This document shows positions 1-8,099 of a stretch of DNA of 50,402 nucleotides, in pieces. A program made the position numbers and the translations under genes. Within the stretch, counting starts at the first letter, position 1. Every line of letters starts with the position of its first letter. Source of the stretch: Bacillota bacterium. GTDB lineage: Bacteria > Bacillota > Clostridia > Acetivibrionales > DSM-1351. The notes below the pieces were generated by a model that saw nothing but the letters and a program-made list of their open reading frames with translations, was not told the origin of the DNA and made no database searches. The stretch spans positions 1-50,402 of the forward strand of contig JAEWOH010000016.1 of the NCBI GenBank assembly GCA_023460955.1. Reading direction: 5' to 3'.

Positions 1-1
1 T

Positions 2-127
2 ACAGCGCCCTTCTACTTGTTCAGAATGGGTGCTGCCAGTGATGCCTTTAAACATGTCGTAAGAGGCTCAATGGCAAGAGGAACGTGGAATAAATGCGGA
101 AATTACCACTCGAAATACAATTTCTAG
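2..127 (+). CDS. 3' end of an unrecognised gene (partial)
   Basis: An open frame enters from the left edge and ends at a TAG codon at 125-127, giving the last 41 residues of a protein. The peptide has a hydrophobic-aromatic start (APFYLF), then a basic stretch (SMARGTW) and ends in NKCGNYHSKYNF. I do not recognise the family, and the fragment carries no diagnostic motif. The opposite strand has no long open frame here, which favours the plus-strand reading. The gene converges on the minus-strand T-box leader that follows. The fragment is short enough that a chance open frame cannot be excluded. Confidence 0.4.
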   Translation, partial: TAPFYLFRMGAASDAFKHVVRGSMARGTWNKCGNYHSKYNF

Positions 128-234
128 ATATATTTTTCACTTTTCAAAGTTCAATACTTTTTACTTCAGTTTTTCATAGATTAGTTAACACTATCAGAAT
201 TCATATTTATTTTGTTCTAAAAAGATGAAAAAAA

Positions 235-530
235 TATATAAAAAAGCCCTCATCCCTGTAACAAGGGACGAGGACTTATAATCCACGCGGTACCACCCAA
301 ATTGGTAAAAACCATCTTCTTCATGTACGGGAAAAATGAATTGTTGCTTCCGATACACTCCTTCTGTAACGGGAAAGACCCGGTATGACCTACGTATAAG
401 GTTCAATCATACTGTTCATGGGAGAACTTGCAAAAATACTATCCTGCAGTACTTTCACCACCTACTGCTCGCTTAGAAGAATCATATAATCTGCCAACTG
501 ATAAATAACTTATCAGTTTTCCCATTCATC
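235..530 (-). ncRNA. T-box leader (tRNA-sensing riboswitch) with terminator
   Basis: Read on the minus strand, the segment contains the hallmark antiterminator box TGGGTGGTACCGCG (299 to 286). Upstream of it are a Stem I-like part with a GAGCAGTAGGTGGTGAAAGT distal region (about 468 to 449) and the CCCGTTAC segment that usually precedes Stem III. Downstream is a strong terminator hairpin (about 276 to 245) ending in a run of T. T-boxes bind uncharged tRNA and switch aminoacyl-tRNA synthetase, amino-acid biosynthesis or transporter genes. I could not assign the specifier codon safely, so the amino acid is unknown. No open frame follows in the direction of transcription before the window edge; instead the 3' end of an opposing gene lies there. 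The T-box follows gatD on the same strand. Confidence 0.85.
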
Positions 531-561
531 ACATTTTTATTTTTCTGTTATATTAATAGAT

Positions 562-591
562 ATATTAACATGCAGCTTTTTACAGTGTCAA
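562..591 (-). promoter_or_regulatory. Probable sigma-A promoter of the T-box leader
   Basis: On the minus strand a perfect -35 TTGACA (591 to 586) is followed after 18 bases by TAATAT (567 to 562; 4 of 6 matches to TATAAT). Transcription would start near 555 and run directly into the T-box leader. This suggests the leader has its own promoter and is not only read through from gatD. Confidence 0.5.
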
Positions 592-630
592 CTAATATTT
601 TAATTAATTATATCGTTTTATTTTATCGTT

Positions 631-1377
631 TTATTTTAAAATTCTTTGTATAACCGAGCTGCGGGCGGCATTTTCAAAGGCATCATCAAGCTCTCCCAGA
701 CCATCAAAATCTGAATATTTTTGAAGCAAAGCCAAAGTCAGCAAATGATCTGTCAATTTAGGATTTTTGGGCAATAGACTACCGTGAGAATAGGAACAGT
801 ACACATTGTTGTAAATTGCACCTTCAAAACCGTCAGTGCCATTATTGCCGTTCCCTGAAATCACTCTGCCCAATGGTTTTATACTCTGACCGAGGAAAGT
901 TCTTCCTGAATGGTTTTCAAAACCCACAATTCTCAAGGGCTTTCCGTTTTCTTCAATAAAATCGCTTTCAAAAACTATATTGCCTATCATTCTTTCTTTA
1001 CCGCCTACAGTCCATAGGTCAATGGCACCAAGAAACTCAATTTCCTTACCGTCCCACGTTTTATAGTATTTTCCCATCAACTGATAGCCACCACAGATAC
1101 ATAGGAATACTTTCATACCCTCTATTGCTGCTTTTAGTTCCTGACACTTCTGATTCAGAACATCAGCTTGAATAATCTCCTGCTCATAGTCCTGTCCGCC
1201 GCCAAGAAAAATTATATCGTATTTGGAAGCATCGAAATCATTACCAATGGTTACATTTGTTATTTGAGTATTGATTCCGTGCCATTGGGCTCTTCTTTGC
1301 AAAGCTAGTATATTACCCCTGTCTCCGTAGGTATTCAGAAGGTCAGGGTATAAATGACAAATATTCAGATCAAACAT
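631..1377 (-). CDS. gatD: Lipid II isoglutaminyl synthase, glutaminase subunit GatD
   Basis: A 248-residue class I glutamine amidotransferase-like protein. GatD releases ammonia from glutamine and hands it to MurT, which amidates the alpha-carboxyl of D-Glu in the lipid II stem peptide at the inner face of the membrane. The nucleophile lies in the ICGGYQ motif (Cys95 from the chosen start) and a YSHGSLLPKNP motif supplies the likely catalytic His198. I chose the ATG at 1377, four codons inside the longest frame, because GGGAG lies five bases upstream of it; the ATG at 1389 lies upstream of that ribosome-binding site. It lies about 100 bases downstream of murT on the same strand, the usual pair. 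The gap holds a 16-bp palindrome and a small hairpin. CobB/CobQ-like amidotransferases are the nearest alternative family, but the murT neighbour settles the role. Confidence 0.9.
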   Translation of the reverse strand: MFDLNICHLYPDLLNTYGDRGNILALQRRAQWHGINTQITNVTIGNDFDASKYDIIFLGGGQDYEQEIIQADVLNQKCQELKAAIEGMKVFLCICGGYQLMGKYYKTWDGKEIEFLGAIDLWTVGGKERMIGNIVFESDFIEENGKPLRIVGFENHSGRTFLGQSIKPLGRVISGNGNNGTDGFEGAIYNNVYCSYSHGSLLPKNPKLTDHLLTLALLQKYSDFDGLGELDDAFENAARSSVIQRILK

Positions 1378-1390
1378 GTTAGCTCCCATC

Positions 1391-1406
1391 TACGCACATG
1401 TGCGTA
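1391..1406. repeat. Perfect 16-bp palindrome TACGCACATGTGCGTA
   Basis: A perfect inverted repeat with no spacer lies just upstream of the gatD ribosome-binding site in the murT-gatD gap. It could be a protein-binding operator or form a small RNA hairpin that affects gatD translation. No regulator is identifiable from the sequence. Confidence 0.5.
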
Positions 1407-1417
1407 CATAATAGTAA

Positions 1418-1435
1418 TAAAAGGCCGCTTGAGCG
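1418..1435 (-). terminator. Small GC hairpin with T-rich tail in the murT-gatD gap
   Basis: On the minus strand CCGCTCAAGCGG is followed by CCTTTTATTA. The stem is only five base pairs and the T-run is short, so at most it is a weak attenuator between murT and gatD. Confidence 0.3.
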
Positions 1436-1485
1436 GGTATTTGCTGAGTAAAAAGTACGATGAATGCACTAATGCATTTTTTACT

Positions 1486-2898
1486 CTATTTCCAGAACTC
1501 CCTTAAGTTGTACTTTTTCTTCAGAATATTACGGATATCCAACATTGCAGTGTAAGTGGGAAGTATGTGAAAAACTCCGCCCGGGGGTGTTTGCTCAAGG
1601 GCACGGTCCAACAGCAGTTGATAGTCTTTAATAATTCTTATCTTTCTGATATCAATTCCGCTGTACTTTAGTCTTACTGCCATATCTTCACCTCTAACAC
1701 CTGAAGTATAGAGATTTCCGATTTTGTCAGATACCTTGTTAAGCTGTTCGAAATCCACATCCCAAAGCCACGATATATCTGTTCCGTCTGCCAGATTGTC
1801 GTTTATCAGGAATGCGGCGTTAAGCTGCTCGTTTTCAAGAGTGAGGAAACTCAAAACCTGATTGAAGCCGGTAGGGTTCTTTACAAGTATAAGCTTTATG
1901 GTTTTGTCGCCGACAGTTATGGACTCCATACGCCCAAAGCCGCATTCAAAGGACTGCATCGCCGCAATAACCGTGTCGGCACTGTAGTTCATGGCAAGAC
2001 CGCAGGTGGCCGCTGCCATTGCGTTATAGACGTTATACAGGCCGGGAAGATTTATACGTGTAGTGTGCTCTTCTGTCTCCGGACCAAGGGGAGGAGTAGT
2101 TTTCCAGTTTATCGTGGTATAGCTGCTGCCGGTCTCCTTTATACATGTACATTCCAGATTGGCAGCAGGCCTTCTGTAGCCGCAGTTCGGACAAGAGAAG
2201 CCACCAAGATGACCATATATATGGTTTGAGTATTCATACTTGCTCTTGCAGTTTATACAGAACATGGCATCGGTATTAATATCCGCTGTATTCGAGCCGT
2301 TTCCTGCTTCTGCTTCCGCACTAATACCATAATACAGTACCTGCTTTTTTGTATCTCTGCCCAAAGATGCGCACATGGAGTCATCAGCATTTAAAATCAA
2401 GGTGGTAGAGTCATTTATTCTTTCCAGCCCGGATTTAACAGCATTCAAGGTAGAATACAACTCGCCGTATCTGTCCAGCTGATCTCTGAAAAAGTTTGTA
2501 ACAACAACGGCTCTTGGCTGCAGGTGTTTTGTAACCTGGTTGAAAGCAGCTTCATCGCTTTCAATCAGTGCAACCCTGTGCTTGGGTTTACCCGTTAGAG
2601 TTACAGCTTCAATGAATATTGTGGTTATTCCACTCACAAGATTTGCTCCTGATTTGTTGGTTATGTAATCTACATGGTTATTTTTAAGAATTTCTTCAAT
2701 GATTCTGGTGGTAGTGGTTTTACCGTTAGTCCCGGTAACCATAATAATTTCATAATCGGAGGCAATTGACCTGAGTATGCCAGGGTATAATTTAAAAGCA
2801 AGTTTCCCGGGCAAAGTAGTACCGCCTCTTTTAATTAAGCGCAATACCCTGATGGTTAGTTTTGATATTAAGATAGAAATTGATTTTCTTAGTTTCAT
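1486..2898 (-). CDS. murT: Lipid II isoglutaminyl synthase, Mur ligase-like subunit MurT
   Basis: A 470-residue Mur ligase homologue that activates the D-Glu carboxylate of lipid II with ATP and accepts ammonia from GatD. The ATP-binding loop TGTNGKTTTTR lies near residues 55-65. A central four-cysteine zinc ribbon (CINCKSKYEY then CPNCGY) is inserted in the Mur ligase middle domain, as is typical of MurT. The C-terminal DUF1727-type domain ends the protein. The ATG start at 2898 has AGGGAG seven bases upstream. A possible extended -10 promoter lies about 80 bases upstream. It is divergent from the murA remnant and ftsQ, so the 260-base gap between them serves both directions. Length and motifs are normal for the family. 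Confidence 0.92.
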   Translation of the reverse strand: MKLRKSISILISKLTIRVLRLIKRGGTTLPGKLAFKLYPGILRSIASDYEIIMVTGTNGKTTTTRIIEEILKNNHVDYITNKSGANLVSGITTIFIEAVTLTGKPKHRVALIESDEAAFNQVTKHLQPRAVVVTNFFRDQLDRYGELYSTLNAVKSGLERINDSTTLILNADDSMCASLGRDTKKQVLYYGISAEAEAGNGSNTADINTDAMFCINCKSKYEYSNHIYGHLGGFSCPNCGYRRPAANLECTCIKETGSSYTTINWKTTPPLGPETEEHTTRINLPGLYNVYNAMAAATCGLAMNYSADTVIAAMQSFECGFGRMESITVGDKTIKLILVKNPTGFNQVLSFLTLENEQLNAAFLINDNLADGTDISWLWDVDFEQLNKVSDKIGNLYTSGVRGEDMAVRLKYSGIDIRKIRIIKDYQLLLDRALEQTPPGGVFHILPTYTAMLDIRNILKKKYNLREFWK

Positions 2899-2977
2899 AA
2901 AAGCTCCCTATATGGTTTCAACTGCTAATTTGTATATTTAAATAAATTCCTTTAACTAAATTATTATAATATAAAAT

Positions 2978-2986
2978 ATTATAACA
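2978..2986 (-). promoter_or_regulatory. Possible extended -10 promoter for murT-gatD
   Basis: The minus strand reads TGTTATAAT (2986 to 2978), which fits an extended -10 element (TG, one base, TATAAT). No good -35 hexamer lies at the usual distance. The surrounding 2899-3150 stretch is very AT-rich and I see no gene in it. Confidence 0.4.
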
Positions 2987-3154
2987 TCCTAACTCATTTT
3001 TAAAAATAATTTTGTCTATGACATAAATAGGGGAATAACTGCCTAATATCGGATGTTGGAAAAAATAGTCTGTTAATAGTATTAACAAGTTAAACAGGTA
3101 TTAACAAGTCATTATCTATTAAAATTTCTTTACTAAAGTTATTTACTAACTTAT

Positions 3155-3184
3155 TTGATGGGCAATATGTTTTTATGGTATAAT
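3155..3184 (+). promoter_or_regulatory. Sigma-A-like promoter at the murA remnant
   Basis: TTGATG (3155-3160), an 18-base spacer and a perfect TATAAT (3179-3184) precede the murA remnant. It would drive the remnant and the downstream ftsQ-sbp-ftsA genes. It overlaps the first in-frame codons of the remnant, so it lies almost exactly at the breakpoint where the N-terminal murA coding sequence is lost. Confidence 0.55.
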
Positions 3185-4136
3185 TACGCTGACAAAAGCC
3201 CGTAATCATACACACCCGGGTGGCTGTGAAATAGGCCCAAGACCCATAGATTTACACCTAAAGGCTTTAAGAAGCCTTGGAGCAAAAATAAATGATACAA
3301 ATGGCGGATTCATAACCTGTGAAACCGACGGTCTTAAGGGGTGCGATATTTACCTTGACTATCCGAGTGTGGGAGCTACTGAAAATGCAATGATTGCAGC
3401 TGTATATGCTCAAGGGGATACTATAATCAGAAATGCGGCTAAAGAACCTGAAATAGTTGATTTGCAAAATTTCCTGCAAAAAATAGGTGCAAGGGTAACC
3501 GGAGCTGGGTCCAGTGTTATCAGGATAAAGGGTTTTGAAAAAAAATTCAATAATGTAGAGTATAATGTGATTCCTGACAGGATTATTACCGGTACATATA
3601 TGGTTGCAGCCGCAATATCAGGCGGAAACGTTGTTATAAAGAACATCATACCCGAACATATCATTTCAATAGCATCGGTATTAAGAGACATAGGGTGCCA
3701 GATAAACATCAAAAGAAATGATATACAAATAATATCGGGGTCAAAACTTGAGGCGGTAGAGGTAATAAGGACTTTACCATATCCGGGTTTTCCAACAGAT
3801 ATGCAGGCTCAGCTTATGGCTCTACTGACTTTGTGCAAGGGTACCAGCATTATAATTGAAACCATATTTGAGAGCAGGTATAAGCACGTTGATGAGCTCT
3901 TGAAAATGGGTGCGAATATAAGGATAGATGGTCGTATGGCTGTAATCAAGGGTGTCAATAAATTAAACGGTGCCCAAGTCGCTGCAAGAGACCTGCGCGG
4001 AGGCGCGGCACTAATACTGGCTGGCCTTGCTGCAAATGGAGAAACTGTTGTAATCGGTCTGGATCATATAGACAGAGGATATTATAGAATTGAAGAAAAA
4101 CTTGCTTCATTAGGAGCGGATATAGTAAGGAAGTAA
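3159..4136 (+). pseudogene. murA: UDP-N-acetylglucosamine 1-carboxyvinyltransferase (MurA), N-terminally truncated remnant
   Basis: The frame runs about 325 codons from just after an in-frame TGA (3156-3158) and matches MurA from its catalytic-cysteine loop onward: HPGGCEIGPRPIDLHL, PSVGATENAM, AAKEPEIVDLQNFL, VIPDRIITGTYM, GFPTDMQAQLMAL, RDLRGGAALILAG. MurA normally has about 420 residues and makes the first committed step of peptidoglycan synthesis (PEP transfer to UDP-GlcNAc). About the first 105 residues are absent, and I found no trace of them in any frame of the AT-rich upstream 270 bases. No start codon with a ribosome-binding site exists before the GTG at 3369, and a protein starting there would also lack the catalytic Cys. 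The remaining frame is otherwise uninterrupted, so the loss may be recent or the fragment may have a residual role. It abuts ftsQ by three bases, as in an intact dcw cluster. Confidence 0.8.
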
Positions 4137-4139
4137 CAA

Positions 4140-4976
4140 ATGAAAAAATCACCAGCAAACTCAAAGGATAAGAAAAAAAATAGTATAAGGGCTCGTAGAA
4201 GAAGGCGAAGTATTAGAAGGTTTCTTTTAATTCTGCTGATTGTTACGGCTGCAGTTATTTTTGCAAGGTCATCCTTCTTTATTGTAGACAAAATCGAGGT
4301 ATATGGAAATAAAAAGTACTCTTCCAATGAAGTAATTTTAAAAACGGGTCTGGTTCCGGGGAAAAACGTATTCAATATGATGGGAGAAAAACCAAAGAAT
4401 TTATTAACCTATAGATTTAACGATTTGGAACAGGAAGTATTAAAGTCTATGCCATATATTAAGTCTGTGAGTATAAGGCCGGCCTTACCAACAGCAATAA
4501 AAGTAAAAATCCAGGAAAGAACACCTTTTACGATCCTTGATGTTCAAGGAAAAAACCTTCTCATCGACAAAGAAGGGTATGTCCTGGAGATTCTGGACAG
4601 TAAATCCCAGCAGATGAACAATTATTTCAAAATAATAGGTATTTCGTTGGATAGCTTTAATTTGGGACAAGCAGTAAAATTTAAAGGTGAAAATAATCTT
4701 ATTGATCTGGTTAGCTTTTGTGATACGGTCACAAAGAATGACAAGGATGAAAAATTAAAGCTATACAAAAAGATAACATCTATTGATATTTCAGATGTTC
4801 CTTATTTCTCAGTGAAGTTTGATAATAGGATTACCGTTAAGTTCGGAGAACTTGAAGATACCAATTACCAACTTAATGTTTTCAGACACATATTTGTCAA
4901 TAATATCAATGCAAAACAAAAAGGGATGTTGGATTTTACCAAAGGAAAAGATCCGTACTTTGTACCTGATAAATAA
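4140..4976 (+). CDS. ftsQ: Cell division protein FtsQ/DivIB
   Basis: A 278-residue bitopic membrane protein of the divisome. A highly basic cytoplasmic N-terminus (RARRRRRSIRR, about residues 17-28) is followed by one transmembrane segment (FLLILLIVTAAVIFA, about 29-43). A POTRA-type domain begins at FFIVDKIEVYGNKKYSSNEVI, and the FtsQ beta domain follows. FtsQ/DivIB links FtsL/DivIC with septal peptidoglycan synthesis outside the membrane. The ATG lies three bases after the murA remnant stop, with AAGGAAG upstream, so translation is probably coupled or co-transcribed. The order murA-ftsQ-sbp-ftsA-ftsZ is the standard clostridial dcw end. The length is normal. Confidence 0.88.
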   Translation: MKKSPANSKDKKKNSIRARRRRRSIRRFLLILLIVTAAVIFARSSFFIVDKIEVYGNKKYSSNEVILKTGLVPGKNVFNMMGEKPKNLLTYRFNDLEQEVLKSMPYIKSVSIRPALPTAIKVKIQERTPFTILDVQGKNLLIDKEGYVLEILDSKSQQMNNYFKIIGISLDSFNLGQAVKFKGENNLIDLVSFCDTVTKNDKDEKLKLYKKITSIDISDVPYFSVKFDNRITVKFGELEDTNYQLNVFRHIFVNNINAKQKGMLDFTKGKDPYFVPDK

Positions 4977-5004
4977 TATAGCAAAAGAGAAAGGACATAA
5001 AAAA

Positions 5005-5367
5005 ATGATACCTATTTTGGGCTTGATCTTAGGAATACTTATTGGCTTGTTTATTCCAATCACAATACCGTCACAATATTTCACATATGTAGCTGTTGCT
5101 ATTCTGGCAGCATTGGATTCGGTTTTTGGAGGAATAGTAGCGACAATAAACAAAAAATTTGAAATGAGAATATTCTTATCTGGATTTTTTGGTAATGCTT
5201 TACTGGCAGCCGGACTAGCGTATATTGGCGATAAATTGGGAATTCAGATATACCTTGCAGCGATATTTGCATTTGGAAACAGACTTTTCTTAAACTTTGC
5301 GTTAATTAGAAGATATCTATTGAATAAATTTATCAAAAAAGATAATATAGTAAAAGAGGATTTTTAA
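5005..5367 (+). CDS. sbp: Small basic protein Sbp (DUF1290 family)
   Basis: A 120-residue membrane protein starting MIPILGLILGILIGLFIPI, with about three hydrophobic helices and a basic C-terminal tail (NKFIKKD). It belongs to the DUF1290/Sbp family found between ftsQ/divIB and ftsA/ftsZ in Gram-positive bacteria; its exact function is unknown, though the position implies a division role. I chose the ATG at 5005 because AGAAAGGA lies upstream; the open frame extends back into ftsQ in another frame, but that extension is not family-like. It begins 28 bases after ftsQ. Confidence 0.82.
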   Translation: MIPILGLILGILIGLFIPITIPSQYFTYVAVAILAALDSVFGGIVATINKKFEMRIFLSGFFGNALLAAGLAYIGDKLGIQIYLAAIFAFGNRLFLNFALIRRYLLNKFIKKDNIVKEDF

Positions 5368-5413
5368 GCGCGTTTCAAGGGGTTCTCGTTACATAAATCG
5401 GGGGGGCAATTTT

Positions 5414-6649
5414 GTGTCTGATGTGATCGTAGGTGTGGATATTGGTACCACAAAAGTGAGTACTGTAATTGGAAAAACCAACAACGCAGGTGAAATTGAA
5501 ATCTTAGGTAAGGGAATAGAAAGCTGTTCAGGTATTAAAAAAGGAATTATAGTTGACATTGATGCTACCTCCAACTCAATACAAAGTTCTGTAAGAAAAG
5601 CAGAAGCTCAGGCAGAGATGAAGGTCGTTTCAGCCTATGTTAACATTTCCGGTCTGCATGTGGACATAATTAACCATAGAAATTTTACAAATATCACCAA
5701 TGATTCCAAAGAGATATCCAAACATGATGTTGAAAAATTACTGTACTCTGCCGGTACAATTTCCATTGCAGAGGATAGTGAAATAATAGATGTTGTACCT
5801 AGGCAGTTTGTTGTTGACGGGTATGACGGGATTAATGACCCTGTAGGTATGAAGGGGACAAAGCTTGAGGGCGATTTTGACGTAGTAATTGGTAAAATAA
5901 TTTCTGTTCAGAATATTGTCAGAAGCATGGAGAAAGCCGGCATCAGGGTGGACGGGCTTATTGCTGAAGGATTTGCCTCCGGGGAATGCCTTCTATTGCC
6001 CGATGAAAAGGACATGGGGGTTATTCTGATTGATATTGGCGGAGGTACCACTGAAATCAGTGTTTTCAAGGATGAAAAGCTGGTTATGAATAAATGTCTT
6101 CCGGTTGGTGGAGATCATATAACAAACGATCTATCCATTGCTCTTAAGATGACTTATGCTGAATCCGAAAAAATAAAAAGACAATATCAGCTTGCTTTAA
6201 CAAGCTTAATTAAACATGACCAGGAAATCTCGGTTAATGATCTTAGTGAGAGCTTTAAGAAAAACATAAAGGTTTCTGATGCAATAGAGGTAATTGAGGC
6301 TAGAGTATATGAAATATTCAGCCTTTGTAAAGATATAATAAACAAGACTTGTCCGGGAAATTATGGTGCAGGTGTTGTACTATCGGGAAACGGTATAGCA
6401 TCTCTCGACGGTGCAATGCAGATTGCCTATGAAATATTCGATATTCCTGTAAGGGTGGCAGCACCTAAATTACGAAATGTATCAACTCTTGAATACTGCA
6501 CTGCAGCCGGAATTGTAAAGTACATAGCAAAGCAGGATAAGGAAGCAAGTACAATAAGTATAAAAAGTATTCCCAAAACCACAAAAAAGGTTAAGGAAAG
6601 AACTTTCCTAAAGAAAGCGCTAAACGTATTGAAAGAATTTTTTTATTAG
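5414..6649 (+). CDS. ftsA: Cell division protein FtsA
   Basis: A 411-residue actin-fold ATPase that tethers FtsZ filaments to the membrane. The phosphate-1 motif is VGVDIGTTKVSTVIG near the N-terminus, and the second phosphate motif ILIDIGGGTTEISVF is near residues 205-219. The SHS2 (1C) domain lies between them. The C-terminus (ERTFLKKALNVLKEFFY) is an amphipathic helix suited to membrane targeting. The start is GTG at 5414, preceded by a strong GGGGGG run. It is followed by a 148-base gap before ftsZ. Length and order are normal for the family. Confidence 0.93.
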   Translation: MSDVIVGVDIGTTKVSTVIGKTNNAGEIEILGKGIESCSGIKKGIIVDIDATSNSIQSSVRKAEAQAEMKVVSAYVNISGLHVDIINHRNFTNITNDSKEISKHDVEKLLYSAGTISIAEDSEIIDVVPRQFVVDGYDGINDPVGMKGTKLEGDFDVVIGKIISVQNIVRSMEKAGIRVDGLIAEGFASGECLLLPDEKDMGVILIDIGGGTTEISVFKDEKLVMNKCLPVGGDHITNDLSIALKMTYAESEKIKRQYQLALTSLIKHDQEISVNDLSESFKKNIKVSDAIEVIEARVYEIFSLCKDIINKTCPGNYGAGVVLSGNGIASLDGAMQIAYEIFDIPVRVAAPKLRNVSTLEYCTAAGIVKYIAKQDKEASTISIKSIPKTTKKVKERTFLKKALNVLKEFFY

Positions 6650-6798
6650 GCAATAGAAACAAAACTTGCCTAATTAAATATTATAATATATTATTAATAG
6701 TGTGTGTTTTTATAACTATTTCGATATTTACCAATTTATTGAATATACACAATTATACAATTCAAGTCTAATTTACCAATGCTAAAGGGGGATTTACT

Positions 6799-7932
6799 TT
6801 GCTAGATTTTGAGATTGATATGGATCATTTTGCCCAGATAAAGGTTGTAGGATGTGGCGGCGGAGGAAACAATGCTGTAAATCGAATGATTGATGCAGGA
6901 CTTAGAGGTGTGGATTTTATTGCTATAAATACAGACAAGCAGGCTTTGTTTTTATCCAAGGCAAATACCAAGATCCAGATTGGTGACAAGCTTACAAAGG
7001 GTCTTGGGGCAGGTGCAAATCCTGATATCGGGGAAAAAGCGGCAAATGAAAGCAGAGATGAAATCGCTCAGGCAATTAAAGGTGCAGATATGGTATTTGT
7101 TACTGCAGGTATGGGTGGCGGAACCGGTACAGGTGCAGCCCCAGTTGTGGCCCAACTTGCAAGAGAAATGGGTATACTTACAGTTGCTGTTGTAACAAAG
7201 CCCTTTATGTTTGAAAGCAGAACGCGTATGCAGCATGCTGAGAGAGGTATAGAAAACTTAAAAAATTCTGTTGATTCTCTTGTTACTATACCAAATGACA
7301 GGCTGCTTCAGGTAGTCGAAAAGCGTACAACTATGGTTGAAGCATTTAGAATGGCTGATGATGTCCTTCGCCAGGGTGTACAGGGTATATCTGATTTGAT
7401 TGCTGTTCCCGGTCTTGTAAACCTTGACTTTGCAGATGTTAAGACAATTATGCTAAGTTCAGGTCTTGCTCATATGGGTATTGGAAGAGCATCTGGAGAG
7501 AGCAGAGCGGAAGAAGCTGCTAAGCAAGCTATACACAGTCCTTTGCTTGAGACTTCCATCGAGGGTGCCAGAAGGGTATTGGTAAACATAACCGGTGGTC
7601 CTGATCTTGGCTTGTTTGAAGTTAATACAGCTGCAGAACTGGTTCAGAAATCTGCTGACCCTGAAGCAAATATTATATTTGGTGCGGTTATAGATGACAA
7701 CCTTAAGGATGAACTTATGATCACTGTTATTGCTACCGGCTTTGAAAACAGCCCCGTGCTTAAGAAGTTTGATAAGCCTGCGGAAAAGGCAAAGCAGAAT
7801 ACAACAGCTGCTCCGGTTCGTGACAGCAGCAGTTATGCAGCTGCTACAACAGAAAAGAGTAACTCAAACGTGGTATCCTCAGATAACGAACTTGATATAC
7901 CAACCTTCCTTAGAAGGAACAGATTTAAATAA
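6799..7932 (+). CDS. ftsZ: Cell division GTPase FtsZ
   Basis: A 377-residue tubulin homologue that forms the Z ring at mid-cell and, in sporulation, near a pole. It has the GCGGGGNNAVNRM nucleotide-binding start, the tubulin signature GGGTGTGAAPVVA and the T7-loop region around NLDFADVKTI. A low-complexity linker precedes the conserved C-terminal peptide DIPTFLRRNRFK, which binds FtsA and other partners. Translation starts at TTG (6799) with AAAGGGGG seven bases upstream; no ATG in frame fits the family N-terminus as well. A terminator follows directly. Confidence 0.97.
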   Translation: MLDFEIDMDHFAQIKVVGCGGGGNNAVNRMIDAGLRGVDFIAINTDKQALFLSKANTKIQIGDKLTKGLGAGANPDIGEKAANESRDEIAQAIKGADMVFVTAGMGGGTGTGAAPVVAQLAREMGILTVAVVTKPFMFESRTRMQHAERGIENLKNSVDSLVTIPNDRLLQVVEKRTTMVEAFRMADDVLRQGVQGISDLIAVPGLVNLDFADVKTIMLSSGLAHMGIGRASGESRAEEAAKQAIHSPLLETSIEGARRVLVNITGGPDLGLFEVNTAAELVQKSADPEANIIFGAVIDDNLKDELMITVIATGFENSPVLKKFDKPAEKAKQNTTAAPVRDSSSYAAATTEKSNSNVVSSDNELDIPTFLRRNRFK

Positions 7933-7955
7933 GAGAATATTATTATGTCTATCGG

Positions 7956-8001
7956 GGAAGTGTTGCAAACTGCACATTAGCAGAATGTACACTTCCTTTT
8001 T
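7956..8001 (+). terminator. Rho-independent terminator after ftsZ
   Basis: GGAAGTGT (7956-7963) pairs with ACACTTCC (7989-7996) and is followed by five T. The 25-base loop can form an inner TGC/GCA pairing. It closes the dcw transcript before bceR. Confidence 0.75.
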
Positions 8002-8068
8002 AATAGTTTTTCCAGACATAGTCAGCGCGGTTTTAGAGCCAAATTCATGTGGAATAAACGCTAAAATG

Positions 8069-8074
8069 TATAAT
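8069..8074 (+). promoter_or_regulatory. Possible -10 element for bceRS
   Basis: A perfect TATAAT lies 26 bases upstream of the bceR start codon. The best -35 candidate (TTCATG, 8044-8049) is weak and 19 bases away, so this call rests on the -10 alone. Confidence 0.35.
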
Positions 8075-8099
8075 AAATAATGATTTAATGAGGATTAGT

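Noticed and set aside
194..406. A 70-codon minus-strand open frame
   Set aside because: It lies entirely in the T-box antiterminator/terminator part; the reading frame is a by-product of the RNA sequence.
2920..3180. Frameshifted N-terminal half of murA
   Set aside because: All three plus frames were read; the AT-rich sequence shows no MurA N-terminal motif, so a deletion or rearrangement fits better than a frameshift.
3267..3712. Minus-strand frames across murA
   Set aside because: They are antisense to a clear MurA sequence and have no family-like content or ribosome-binding site.
6650..6798. Promoter for ftsZ alone
   Set aside because: Several TATAAT-like strings exist in this AT-rich gap, but none has a -35 at acceptable spacing.
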